Shown: positions 38,008 to 46,738 of the stretch, piece after piece
How positions within the stretch are numbered: the first letter of the stretch is position 1
Layout of the letters: every line of letters begins with the position of its first letter
Assembly (NCBI RefSeq): GCF_023015615.1
Contig: NZ_JALKAJ010000003.1
Location: 248,001-312,000 of the forward strand
Source of the DNA: Qipengyuania sp. S6317L1
GTDB taxonomy: Bacteria > Pseudomonadota > Alphaproteobacteria > Sphingomonadales > Sphingomonadaceae
DNA: 64,000 nucleotides
Direction of reading: 5' to 3'
Made by a program: the position numbers and the translations under genes
Notes under the pieces: generated by a model
Told to the model about the DNA's origin: nothing
Database searches by the model: none
Seen by the model: only the letters and a program-made list of their open reading frames with translations

Positions 38008-38919
38008 TCAGATCACACCTGCTTTCTTAGCCATATCAATCACGCCTTTTGCGAGCTCCTTCGGTCTGTCTTCCTGACAAAAATGCCCGCAGGCCGAGAG
38101 CATGCCGTGAGGTTGACCTTTGGCACCGGCAATACTGTCAATAAGCGGCTGCGCAAGTCCGCCTGTGACCGGATCATCTTCACCAAACAGCGTGAGGAAC
38201 GGTTTGCCAAAGCTGGCGAGGCCCTGCCAAGCGACCTTGTTCTGCGCGATGCCTTGCATACCGTCCTCGACAGGCACCAGCGCAGGAAAAGCGCGTGCGC
38301 CGGCCTTGCTGGGTTCATCCGGAAAGGGCGCGTCGTAGGCTGCAATTTCATCGGTGCTGCGCTCGGTGGCGGTGGCGCGCTGGAGCAATTCACCGATTTT
38401 GAACTCGGGCGAACTCTTTGCAAATTCGCGCCATGCAAGGAAAGCAGGCGAGGGCGTGCCGCCGGTGGGCAGGAATGTGTTGGAAGCAACGACATATTGA
38501 AAGCGGTCTGGCTGTTCGCCGACAAGCCGTAGCCCCAGGAGCCCGCCCCAATCCTGACAGAACAGGCCCGCATCCCCCGGCACGATCACATCGCGCCATT
38601 GCGAGAGCCAATAGATGTGGCGGTCATATGTGTAGAAGCTGATGTCGTCTGGCTTATCGCTTTTGCCAAAGCCGATGAGATCCGGCGCAAGGCAACGGAA
38701 ACCGGCATCGAGCAGGATCGGGATCATCTTTCGATAGAGAAAGCTCCAACTGGGCTCGCCATGAAAAAGCAGCACGGCAGGCGCGTCCTTTGGCCCCTCG
38801 TCCACATAGTGCATCCGGCCCTTATGCCCGCTGCCAAGATCGATCTCTAACCAGTTCTCCGCGAAAGGATAATCGGGAATGCTTGCGAAGCGCGAAAGGT
38901 CAGCCTGAAGAACTTTCAT
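38008..38919 (-). CDS. Haloalkane dehalogenase, subfamily I type
   Basis: 303 residues from the ATG giving MKVLQADLSR, with GGAGA upstream. Alpha/beta hydrolase that splits carbon-halogen bonds. Motif HGEPSWS (53-59), nucleophile Asp123 with halide-binding Trp124 (CQDWGG), a second candidate halide Trp163 in LAWREF, acid Asp249 (GEDDP) and His279 (CGHFCQED). Two Trp in these places fit the DhlA/DhmA subfamily rather than an epoxide hydrolase. Activity remains unproved from sequence. Confidence 0.85.
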   Translation of the reverse strand: MKVLQADLSRFASIPDYPFAENWLEIDLGSGHKGRMHYVDEGPKDAPAVLLFHGEPSWSFLYRKMIPILLDAGFRCLAPDLIGFGKSDKPDDISFYTYDRHIYWLSQWRDVIVPGDAGLFCQDWGGLLGLRLVGEQPDRFQYVVASNTFLPTGGTPSPAFLAWREFAKSSPEFKIGELLQRATATERSTDEIAAYDAPFPDEPSKAGARAFPALVPVEDGMQGIAQNKVAWQGLASFGKPFLTLFGEDDPVTGGLAQPLIDSIAGAKGQPHGMLSACGHFCQEDRPKELAKGVIDMAKKAGVI

Positions 38920-39038
38920 GATGGTGGTCTCCCGTTTCAATGGAGAGATAGGTAGCATGAAACAACCGATTGTGTTTGAAATTTGCAGCGAGCCTCCTGA
39001 TAAGGCGCGCAAAACACCCGAGAGAGAGAGGATCAGGA

Positions 39039-40199
39039 ATGTCCCAAGAGAGCGAAGAGCTCGCCGAAATCCGCCGCTCGGTAAGAGCATTGTGTGATGG
39101 TTTTCCGGGCGAGTACTGGCGCGAAAAGGATGCAGCGCGCGAATATCCGGGCGAATTTGTCGATGCTTTGACCAAGGCTGGCTTTCTTGCTGCGCTTATT
39201 CCGACCGAATACGGCGGTAGCGGGCTCAGCCTTGATGCGGCCTGTGTCATCATGGAGGAAATTCAGGCGAGCGGGTGCAACGGCAGTTCGGCTCACGCGC
39301 AAATGTACATCATGAATACGCTTCTGCGGTATGGGTCCGAGGAACAGAAGGCGCAGTATTTGCCGCGCATCGCCAAAGGTGCACTGCGATTGCAGGCATT
39401 TGGCGTTTCAGAACCCACCAGTGGTACAGATACGCTCAGCTTAAAGACACGGGCGGTGCGTGAAGGCGATCATTACATCGTTTCAGGCCAGAAGATCTGG
39501 ACCAGCAGAGCCGAACATTCCGACCTCATGCTGTTGCTTGCAAGAACCACCCCTCGCGAGGATGTCGCAAAGAAAACCGAAGGCTTATCGATCTTTCTTG
39601 TCGATATGCAGGATGCGCTCAAGAACGGTATGAGCGTCAAACCCATTCGCACCATGATGAACCATTCATCGTGCGAGGTATTTTTCGACGATCTGCATAT
39701 TCCGGCAAGCAGTCTTGTGGGGGAAGAGGGTAAGGGCTTTCGCTACATCCTTTCAGGCATGAACGCGGAGCGCATTCTGATCGCGGCGGAGTGCATTGGC
39801 GATGCGAAGTGGTTCATCGAGCAAGCGCGCACCTATGCCAGCGACCGCACAGTCTTCTCCCGGCCCATCGGTCAAAACCAGGGCGTACAGTTTCCAATTG
39901 CGCGAAGCTATGCGCAGGTGTGCGCCGCTGAACTGATGGTGCATCACGCGGCGCGAGCCTATGACGAAGGCGGAAATCCCGGCGCAGAGGCCAATATGGC
40001 CAAACTTCTCGCGTCCGAGGCGAGCTGGGCTGCTGCTGACATGTGCGTTCAAACCTTCGGCGGATTTGGTTTTGCAGAAGAATACGACGTTGAACGCAAA
40101 TTTCGTGAGGCGCGGCTCTATACCGTCGCCCCGATTTCAACCAATCTAATCCTGTCCTATTTGGCAGAACACGTGCTGGGTTTGCCTCGCTCTTATTAG
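39039..40199 (+). CDS. Acyl-CoA dehydrogenase
   Basis: 386 residues from the ATG giving MSQESEELAE. FAD-dependent oxidation of an acyl-CoA. Three-domain layout with FGVSEPTSGTDT and IWTSRAEHSDL in the flavin-binding middle part, and VQTFGGFGFAEEYDVERKFREARLY near the end. The usual late Glu motif (YEGT) is replaced by VAPISTN, while Glu244 in MNAERILIA aligns with the catalytic Glu of isovaleryl-CoA dehydrogenase, so the base is probably there. Divergent from the dehalogenase (119-base gap). Confidence 0.93.
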   Translation: MSQESEELAEIRRSVRALCDGFPGEYWREKDAAREYPGEFVDALTKAGFLAALIPTEYGGSGLSLDAACVIMEEIQASGCNGSSAHAQMYIMNTLLRYGSEEQKAQYLPRIAKGALRLQAFGVSEPTSGTDTLSLKTRAVREGDHYIVSGQKIWTSRAEHSDLMLLLARTTPREDVAKKTEGLSIFLVDMQDALKNGMSVKPIRTMMNHSSCEVFFDDLHIPASSLVGEEGKGFRYILSGMNAERILIAAECIGDAKWFIEQARTYASDRTVFSRPIGQNQGVQFPIARSYAQVCAAELMVHHAARAYDEGGNPGAEANMAKLLASEASWAAADMCVQTFGGFGFAEEYDVERKFREARLYTVAPISTNLILSYLAEHVLGLPRSY

Positions 40200-40301
40200 G
40201 CATTTTTACCAATTTGGCGCGAAATCTCGACGCTCATTCGCATTTCGCTTGCATGGGGGCGTTAACTGTGATTCTGTGAGGATAGAAGGACAGGGATACC
40301 C

Positions 40302-40598
40302 ATGCGCAGACAACCACAAGAACACGTGAAGCAAAGCCTTGCGCTTGTTTTGCTTGTGGTGCTTACCGTTGGCGCAATCGCGGGGCCCACGGGCCTTCTT
40401 GCATGGGCTGAAAATTCCGAAGTTCTCGCTGAACGCGAAGCGCGCATTACCGCGCTCACCGAAAAGCGCGACGCATTGAAGAACCGCGTCGAATTGCTCG
40501 ACCCCAATGGCGCCGATCCGGATCTTGTAGGCGAACTGGTGCGCAAGGATCTTGGTGTGCTTCACCCGGATGAAATCGTCGTGACCTTGGAAGACTGA
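40302..40598 (+). CDS. ftsB: Septum formation initiator FtsB/DivIC
   Basis: 98 residues. One membrane helix at about 13-34, then a coiled coil (about 38-65) and the family motif DPDLVGELVRKDLGVLHPDEIVV. Part of the FtsQBL cell-division complex. Its place just before pdhA is conserved in Alphaproteobacteria. Confidence 0.92.
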   Translation: MRRQPQEHVKQSLALVLLVVLTVGAIAGPTGLLAWAENSEVLAEREARITALTEKRDALKNRVELLDPNGADPDLVGELVRKDLGVLHPDEIVVTLED

Positions 40599-40637
40599 CC
40601 ATTTCGCGCTTAATTGGTTGTCCAGTTCAAGACTTTT

Positions 40638-40650
40638 TACCAAATTGGTA
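40638..40650. promoter_or_regulatory. Perfect 13-base palindrome upstream of pdhA
   Basis: TACCAA-A-TTGGTA in the ftsB-pdhA gap, just before the pdhA promoter. Half-sites TTGGT/ACCAA recall GntR-family operators such as that of PdhR, though their order is the reverse of the E. coli PdhR site. A related TTTTTACCAATTTGG occurs at about 40203-40217. Confidence 0.4.
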
Positions 40651-40678
40651 ATTTAATACCTATGCATTGCGCTTGACG

Positions 40679-40708
40679 TTGCGGAACCCTTAGCGCCCTG
40701 CCTATATC
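40679..40708 (+). promoter_or_regulatory. Candidate pdhA promoter
   Basis: TTGCGG (40679-40684), 18-base spacer, TATATC (40703-40708), 65 bases before the pdhA start. It lies 28 bases after the palindrome at 40638-40650. Confidence 0.4.
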
Positions 40709-40772
40709 GGTGGTGAGACGGCGATTTTGGCACCACTGTGAAAATCGACCGCAAGTGAGAAGGGATAATACT

Positions 40773-41867
40773 TTGGCCAAAAAGCCCGCCGCAAAAAAAG
40801 CCGCACCCAAGAAAGCGCCGGCATCGCCAGCGCCTTCGGATGATACAGATTTCATCCTTCACTCGCTTCAGGAAGAGTTCGAGAAGAACAAGAGCTTCGC
40901 TGCGAATGATGATCAAATGCTTGAGTTCTACAAGCAGATGCTTCTTATCCGGCGGTTTGAAGAGAAGGCGGGCCAGCTCTACGGTCTTGGGCTGATTGGC
41001 GGCTTCTGTCACTTGTATATCGGTCAGGAAGCGGTCGCGATCGGCCTTCAATCGGCGCTCGACAACGACACGGATAGTGTGATTACCGGCTACCGCGACC
41101 ACGGCCACATGCTTGCCTATGGTATTGATCCAAAGGTCATCATGGCAGAGCTGACCGGCCGTGAAGCTGGTATTTCCAAGGGCAAGGGCGGGTCGATGCA
41201 CATGTTCTCGACCGAGCACAAATTCTACGGTGGCCACGGTATCGTGGGCGCTCAAGTGGCTCTTGGCGGCGGCCTCGCTCTTGCGCACCAATACAATGAG
41301 GATGGTGGGCTTTGCCTTGCATATTTCGGTGATGGCGCTGCGAACCAGGGCCAGGTCTACGAGACTTTCAATATGGCGGCGCTCTGGAAACTGCCGATCG
41401 TATTCGTGGTCGAGGATAACCAATACGCAATGGGAACATCGAGTTCGCGCTCGTCGGCTGAGACCCGCTTCCACCGCCGCGGCACGGCTTTCCGCATTCC
41501 GGGCATGGATGTGAACGGCATGGACGTCCTTGAGGTGCGTGCCGCCGCCGAAGTCGCGTTCAAACACGTGCGCGAGGGCAAGGGACCTGTTTTGATGGAG
41601 TTGAACACCTATCGCTATCGCGGCCACTCCATGTCTGACCCAGCCAAATACCGCACCCGCGACGAAGTGCAGGAACAACGCGAGAAGCATGATCCGATTG
41701 AGCGGCTTAAACGCACGCTGATTGAGAAAGGCCATGATGAGGCCGACCTCAAGGCTATCGATAAGGACATCCGTAAGATCGTGACCGAAGCCGCTGACTT
41801 CTCGGAAAGCTCTCCCGAGCCAGCGCCATCTGAGCTCTACACCGATGTTCTGGTGGAGAACTACTAA
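40773..41867 (+). CDS. pdhA: Pyruvate dehydrogenase E1 component, alpha subunit
   Basis: 364 residues from a TTG start, chosen because GAAGGG lies seven bases upstream and the next residues [14 protein letters not shown] are the Lys/Ala-rich N-terminus usual in this group. Decarboxylates pyruvate with thiamine diphosphate. [24 protein letters not shown] and the ThDP motif GDGAANQG...EDNQYAMGT are present, as is the [10 protein letters not shown] phosphorylation-loop region. Coupled to pdhB by a TAATG overlap. Confidence 0.96.
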   Translation: MAKKPAAKKAAPKKAPASPAPSDDTDFILHSLQEEFEKNKSFAANDDQMLEFYKQMLLIRRFEEKAGQLYGLGLIGGFCHLYIGQEAVAIGLQSALDNDTDSVITGYRDHGHMLAYGIDPKVIMAELTGREAGISKGKGGSMHMFSTEHKFYGGHGIVGAQVALGGGLALAHQYNEDGGLCLAYFGDGAANQGQVYETFNMAALWKLPIVFVVEDNQYAMGTSSSRSSAETRFHRRGTAFRIPGMDVNGMDVLEVRAAAEVAFKHVREGKGPVLMELNTYRYRGHSMSDPAKYRTRDEVQEQREKHDPIERLKRTLIEKGHDEADLKAIDKDIRKIVTEAADFSESSPEPAPSELYTDVLVENY

Positions 41868-43234
41868 TGGCTATCGAACTCAAAATGCCCGCGCTTTCGC
41901 CCACGATGGAAGAAGGCACGCTTGCCCGATGGCTGAAGGCAGAAGGCGACACGATCGAGCCCGGCGATATCATTGCCGAGATTGAAACCGACAAGGCGAC
42001 GATGGAATTTGAAGCCATCGATGAAGGTGTCCTGTCCAAGATCCTTGTCGAGGAAGGCACCGAAAATGTCGCTGTCGGCACGGTGATCGCCCATATGGAA
42101 GGCGAGGGCGCCGAGGCCTCTCCCACCCCGACACCAACACCAACACCGGCGCCTGCTCCGACACCGACGCCTGCGCCAGAAGCCTCTACTGCCGACGCAC
42201 CGCCCAAGGCTGCGGCACGGGCGAATGATCCTGCGATCCCTGAAGGCACCAGCTTCACCTCCACTACCGTTCGCGAAGCACTTCGCGATGGGATGGCCGA
42301 AGAGATGCGCGCCGACCCTCGCGTATTTGTCATGGGCGAGGAAGTCGCGGAATATCAGGGCGCGTATAAGGTTACCCAGGGGCTGCTCGATGAGTTTGGT
42401 CCCAAGAGGGTTATCGACACCCCGATCACCGAGTATGGCTTTGCTGGCATCGGCGCAGGTGCTGCGATGGGCGGGCTTCGTCCTATTGTCGAGTTCATGA
42501 CCTTCAACTTCGCCATGCAGGCGATTGACCACATCATCAACTCGGCGGCCAAGACCAATTATATGTCCGGCGGGCAGATGCGCTGTCCCATCGTGTTCCG
42601 TGGCCCCAATGGCGCGGCGAGCCGTGTGGGCGCGCAGCACTCGCAAAACTATGGTCCATGGTATGCAAGCGTTCCGGGTCTCATCGTTATTGCGCCTTAC
42701 GATGCCTCCGATGCGAAGGGGCTGATGAAGGCGGCGATCCGTTCCGAGGATCCTGTAGTCTTCCTTGAGAACGAGCTTGTTTACGGGCGCAGCTTTGACG
42801 TTCCTGACCTCGATGATCACGTGCTTCCTATCGGCAAGGCGCGGATAATGCGCGAGGGTAAGGATGCGACCATCGTTTCCTACTCGATCGGCGTGGGACT
42901 TGCGCTCGAAGCGGCCGAGACTTTGGCGGAAGAAGGAATAGACGCAGAAGTCATTGATCTGCGCACGCTTCGCCCGCTGGATAAGGAGACCGTGCTCAAA
43001 AGCCTTGCCAAGACCAATCGCCTGGTAATTGCTGAGGAAGGTTGGCCGACATGCTCTATCGCGTCCGAAATCGTCGCGATTTGCATGGACGAGGGTTTCG
43101 ACGATCTCGATGCGCCGGTCACGCGGGTCTGCAATGAGGACGTGCCTTTGCCTTATGCCGCCAACCTTGAGAAGCTTGCATTGATCGACGCGCCGCGTAT
43201 CGTCGAGGCCGTCAAAAAGGTCTGCTATAAGTAA
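41867..43234 (+). CDS. pdhB: Pyruvate dehydrogenase E1 beta with N-terminal lipoyl domain
   Basis: 455 residues. Residues 1-78 form a lipoyl domain with the lipoylation Lys in [14 protein letters not shown] linker of about 50 residues follows, rich in Pro, Thr and Ala (repeated TP and AP). The E1-beta body starts near 125 ([27 protein letters not shown]). Lipoyl-bearing E1-beta is characteristic of Alphaproteobacteria. The E2 gene is not downstream; a terminator follows instead. Confidence 0.97.
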   Translation: MAIELKMPALSPTMEEGTLARWLKAEGDTIEPGDIIAEIETDKATMEFEAIDEGVLSKILVEEGTENVAVGTVIAHMEGEGAEASPTPTPTPTPAPAPTPTPAPEASTADAPPKAAARANDPAIPEGTSFTSTTVREALRDGMAEEMRADPRVFVMGEEVAEYQGAYKVTQGLLDEFGPKRVIDTPITEYGFAGIGAGAAMGGLRPIVEFMTFNFAMQAIDHIINSAAKTNYMSGGQMRCPIVFRGPNGAASRVGAQHSQNYGPWYASVPGLIVIAPYDASDAKGLMKAAIRSEDPVVFLENELVYGRSFDVPDLDDHVLPIGKARIMREGKDATIVSYSIGVGLALEAAETLAEEGIDAEVIDLRTLRPLDKETVLKSLAKTNRLVIAEEGWPTCSIASEIVAICMDEGFDDLDAPVTRVCNEDVPLPYAANLEKLALIDAPRIVEAVKKVCYK

Positions 43235-43237
43235 GAA

Positions 43238-43273
43238 AAAAGGGGAGGGTGGCCACCGCCACTCTCCCCTTTT
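43238..43273. terminator. Strong bidirectional terminator
   Basis: Sixteen-pair stem AAAAGGGGAG-G-GTGGC with GCCAC-T-CTCCCCTTTT and loop CACC, four bases after the pdhB stop. It serves both pdhAB and the convergent Tad operon. Confidence 0.92.
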
Positions 43274-43297
43274 GACTTTTCGCCAAGATTTGACCGG

Positions 43298-43996
43298 TTA
43301 ATTGAGGTCCTTGGTGTATTGATTGCACCGCGCCACCGGGCTTACCGGGTTGGTCTGCTGCAAACCGCTCAAATCGCGCACATCGCGAATGTTGAATGCA
43401 GCTTCGTATTGAAACTCTTTCTCGCCGAAAAGTTCAAACGGCGTGATGTGGTCGTAGGTGTAGTAAAGCTCAACGAAGATCACCGCTGTACCATCGCTGG
43501 CGGTCACCGGTTTCGTCGGTTCACCCATGCCCTTGAAACCATTGCCATTGGCGCCTGTTCCCTCGGACCCATATTTGGAATCCTTCATCTTCGCCCCGCG
43601 ACACCGCTGCCACGCGATCCATTGCCCGCCATCGTCGTTGACCTGCAGGCTTGAAATGATGATGCGGCCATTCTCGAAGATATCATAGCTTTCGCCGAGC
43701 CGTTCTGCGCCGACGAAAGTGCCGTTGATATCCTGTTCTGTCACGACCTGCGCTGCCAGAGCGCTGTCACCCACGCGGCTCGCGTTATCGGCGACCTGCA
43801 TGGCAATCTGGCTCATCTGCATATGCGAGATCGCGAAATAGGCAGTCTCAGTGCCAAGCATTCCCATGCTGAGAGTGATCGGCGCTGCGAAGGCGAATTC
43901 GGTAAGCGCGATGGCGGAATTGTCGCGCGCGAGGGTGCGCAGTTTCTTGGCTGCATTTCGCAGACGCGAGAATTTGGGGGCTTTGATCATGCTCAC
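43298..43996 (-). CDS. TadE-like pilus assembly protein
   Basis: 232 residues from a GTG start overlapping the previous stop (GTGA), with AAGGGA seven bases upstream; an ATG two codons later is also possible. A basic N-terminus is followed by ALTEFAFAAPITLSMGMLGTETAYF (about 30-60), the TadE membrane segment with its Glu. The rest is periplasmic with two late Cys. Minor pseudopilin of a tight-adherence (Tad) system. Third gene of the operon. Confidence 0.82.
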   Translation of the reverse strand: MSMIKAPKFSRLRNAAKKLRTLARDNSAIALTEFAFAAPITLSMGMLGTETAYFAISHMQMSQIAMQVADNASRVGDSALAAQVVTEQDINGTFVGAERLGESYDIFENGRIIISSLQVNDDGGQWIAWQRCRGAKMKDSKYGSEGTGANGNGFKGMGEPTKPVTASDGTAVIFVELYYTYDHITPFELFGEKEFQYEAAFNIRDVRDLSGLQQTNPVSPVARCNQYTKDLN

Positions 43997-44589
43997 GCGC
44001 AATTCCCTTGTGATACACTCTTGACCTGTTCGGCGTAAGGTTGGTTGCGAAGAACGGTCGAGGCGCTCAGATTGATGGTTTCGGAAAGGCCCGCCAGATA
44101 GGCCATCGGCAAAAGCCGGTCGTAGCTGACGTTGACGGTGTAAAGCACCGCGTCCTTTGCCCCGCCGATGCCTTCAGCACCGCGGTTCGTATCGTATTGA
44201 CCGTTGTTGTTGTAATCGATGTAAGGCTCGCCAGCGTCGCATTTTCCGTTGCCGTTGGTATCGGTGTATTCTTCAGGCTGACCGATATCCTCGAATTCGA
44301 AGTGCGAGAGCTTAATAAGTTCGATTTCTGCAGTTGCGGGCACGACATTGCGAACCTGTGCAATCACAGCATCATCAATGTCATCCTGCTTGACCACGCC
44401 GGTTTCCAAGGTGAGGTCGCGCGCAGCTTTTTGAATGGCACCGCTCATAAGCGAGTTGGTGTAGCTGGAGTGGGCCATGTCAAAAATGCCCATGATGAGC
44501 AGGATCAGGACCGGCGCGACCAGAGCGAACTCCGTTAATGCCGCGCCGTCTGTGTCGCGCTTCAAGCCTTGTGCTTTCGTGATAGCCAT
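43993..44589 (-). CDS. TadE-like protein with EF-hand-type loops
   Basis: 198 residues. TadE membrane segment at 16-40 (ALTEFALVAPVLILLIMGIFD). In the outer part, residues 110-121 (DTNGNGKCDAGE) form a full 12-residue EF-hand-like calcium loop, and 125-136 (DYNNNGQYDTNR) a second that lacks the final Glu. Such loops are not a usual part of TadE and suggest calcium-dependent surface function. Overlaps both neighbours. Confidence 0.85.
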   Translation of the reverse strand: MAITKAQGLKRDTDGAALTEFALVAPVLILLIMGIFDMAHSSYTNSLMSGAIQKAARDLTLETGVVKQDDIDDAVIAQVRNVVPATAEIELIKLSHFEFEDIGQPEEYTDTNGNGKCDAGEPYIDYNNNGQYDTNRGAEGIGGAKDAVLYTVNVSYDRLLPMAYLAGLSETINLSASTVLRNQPYAEQVKSVSQGNCA

Positions 44590-46523
44590 TACTTGGTCAA
44601 CCTCAGGTCTGCGATCTTCTCAGCGATCTCGCGGAACTTGGCGTCAAGCTCGTCACCATCGGCAGCGCGCATGGCGCGGCCCGGCGTCGCACAATCGATC
44701 AGGTTTTGCGAAAGCGCCGTGCCAAAGGCGACCACCCACAGGGTGATGTTCTTGTTGCGCACTGCGCGGCAGGCGGCCTGGAAGCGTTCTGCGTGAATGG
44801 CGGTGTTGTCGTCTTGGTCGCCATCGTCGGTGACGCGGCGGTCCCACCACTCGTAGCCATAGGGCGAATACACGCGATTGTTTCCGAACATCACGCCGTC
44901 GGTCATGAAGACGATGTGGCGCGAGATGGACTGACCGTTTGCACCGGTCTGGTTGCGCGAGGAGAAGATGCCATCTGGCGAAATCATGCGGCCACCCCAC
45001 ACCATTCCAATGTCGTGGTAGGTCGCGCCGTCGGCGACAAAGCCCTCGCTCGCTTTCAGGTAGTCTACAAGTTCGGTCCGATCAGGCATCTTGTCCAATT
45101 GACGCACTGGCTTGGGGCAAGTCGTCCAGATCGGCTGCTTGTCCTCTTCGGAGCGCATGTTGCCGTAAATGTAGTTTGACTCGCTGTAACGGTTGCTTCC
45201 GTCGGTATAGCGAGGGCGAACCAGTGTGGGCAGCATGGGCGCCCAACGTTCGGCTTCCGAACTTGGCACAAGGTCAATGTCGATATCGTATGCGCCTGCT
45301 GGAACCGGGTTCCAGACGCTCGTGTTCACCGTTTGCGCTTCTTCGATACAACCATTCCAGTTGTGCCGTTCAATCTCCATGTCATCGCCCGTATCGGCAT
45401 CAAGATAGCCGTTCGAAATGACATTTCCGACGTTATAGGAAACGGGCTTGTATTCCCAATCCCACTCATATGGGGCATCTTCGATGATCGTGATTGTCGA
45501 CCAGGCGTCGTAAGACTGGCGGTTGAAATACAGCCGGCATTCGCGGTTGGTTGATGAAGTCGAACCAAACCACGTCCCGCTTGCAAAATTGAGGTTCAGG
45601 TACTTGGCGAAGCCTTCGTAAACCGAAACTGTCCGTGATCCGTTGGTTTCTTGCGAAACGAGGGTCAACCCTTCTGGATCGTGCGAGATGTATTCGTTGT
45701 TGCCCGGTTCGTTGGTGAAGGCAATATCCACACAATCGTTATAGGTCGCGAGCACTTCGCTGTAGTATTGCTGGTTCGGCAGGTTCTGGAAATTTGTCGC
45801 ATCACCTGTGCGCACAACGTCGATACTTTCGGTAGTTGGCGTACCAGAAGTGCGAATTGTCTCGCGCGATTGATAGGTATGGTTGGTTTTCATCCAGCCA
45901 GCTTGCAGAAGGTGACCGACATTCACCTGCGAGGAATAGGGGACAATGCCGTAGCGCACCTGCGCAGCATCGGATGTAGCCTCTTCGATCACGTCATAGA
46001 ATGACATGGTCGCATCGCGCAGATCCTGGATAGGCTGACCGTCCATTGACCCGGTGGTATCGAGTACGAGCACGATGTCGGTGTTCGCGATGTTGATATC
46101 GGCCTGACACTCTACCTCGACCGGGAAGGTTTTGTAACCGAACGCGCCCATGATCGATGCTGGAAGAGTGCCGGTCGCTGTTCCGTTCACTTCGCCATCG
46201 TCTGTCCCGACAAAATCGCGTTCAAGGTTTTCGAGCCCGAAGGTCCCTTCTTTGTAGTTGTTGTCAAAGAAGTTGAGGCCAACGGTTTTGTGCTCGTTGG
46301 TAAAATCGTTGTCATCCATGGCGCGCCGCGCGGCAAGAGCGCCTGCATCGCACGCTGCCTGGAGGCGCGATTCCGTCATGTAATAGCGGCTCGCATCGAC
46401 GCCGCCTCCGACCATCGCCATTAGCGGCAGCATTGCTGCAGCAGAGATAGCGAGCGTGTTCGCGGTCGTGTCGTGCGCGATGCGCTGGAGAAACGTGCCA
46501 GTCGGTATCAGCGATTTACCCAT
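44589..46523 (-). CDS. TadG-like protein with von Willebrand A domain
   Basis: 644 residues. N-terminal Flp/TadG membrane segment about 20-45 (TTANTLAISAAAMLPLMAMVGGGVDASRYY). The vWA domain begins near 150 with DIVLVLDTTGSMDGQPI, the metal-site loop, and the remainder (about 190-640) carries many Cys and aromatic residues. First gene of the Tad-like operon; no ATPase, secretin or flp gene is in this window. Confidence 0.88.
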   Translation of the reverse strand: MGKSLIPTGTFLQRIAHDTTANTLAISAAAMLPLMAMVGGGVDASRYYMTESRLQAACDAGALAARRAMDDNDFTNEHKTVGLNFFDNNYKEGTFGLENLERDFVGTDDGEVNGTATGTLPASIMGAFGYKTFPVEVECQADINIANTDIVLVLDTTGSMDGQPIQDLRDATMSFYDVIEEATSDAAQVRYGIVPYSSQVNVGHLLQAGWMKTNHTYQSRETIRTSGTPTTESIDVVRTGDATNFQNLPNQQYYSEVLATYNDCVDIAFTNEPGNNEYISHDPEGLTLVSQETNGSRTVSVYEGFAKYLNLNFASGTWFGSTSSTNRECRLYFNRQSYDAWSTITIIEDAPYEWDWEYKPVSYNVGNVISNGYLDADTGDDMEIERHNWNGCIEEAQTVNTSVWNPVPAGAYDIDIDLVPSSEAERWAPMLPTLVRPRYTDGSNRYSESNYIYGNMRSEEDKQPIWTTCPKPVRQLDKMPDRTELVDYLKASEGFVADGATYHDIGMVWGGRMISPDGIFSSRNQTGANGQSISRHIVFMTDGVMFGNNRVYSPYGYEWWDRRVTDDGDQDDNTAIHAERFQAACRAVRNKNITLWVVAFGTALSQNLIDCATPGRAMRAADGDELDAKFREIAEKIADLRLTK

Positions 46524-46621
46524 GGTACTTTGTCCTCAAGGTTGTCTTTCACGTGCAATCCGCACGCAATTTAAGCTATTGGACACAGGTATAACCCACC
46601 GCGGGTAAGCGGATTCCAAAG

Positions 46622-46640
46622 CTTTCTGGTTAACAGAAAG
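46622..46640. promoter_or_regulatory. Perfect 19-base inverted repeat between divergent genes
   Basis: CTTTCTG-GTTAA-CAGAAAG, 99 bases upstream of both starts in the 215-base gap between the TadG-like gene and the phytoene-synthase-like gene. Its size and central place suit an operator. The GTTAA core resembles half a CtrA site. Confidence 0.4.
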
Positions 46641-46738
46641 TTTCATTGCCCCCCTGCCTTTAACTTCAATTTCCAACCTCGACCTTTGCCAAGATCAGGT
46701 TGACAAATCGTCACCTCGCCGCCCTAGAAGCCTGCTTT

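Noticed and set aside
40203-40217. Second operator copy before ftsB
   Set aside because: Only one half-site is kept (ACCAATTTGG), so it is not a convincing palindrome.
40653-41735. 360-codon open frame on the minus strand inside pdhA
   Set aside because: It is a mirror of the high-GC pdhA reading frame; pdhA has full family motifs and the antisense frame has none.
42120-42200. Short tandem repeat as a possible CRISPR or microsatellite locus
   Set aside because: It is the in-frame Pro/Thr/Ala linker code of pdhB, with no spacers.
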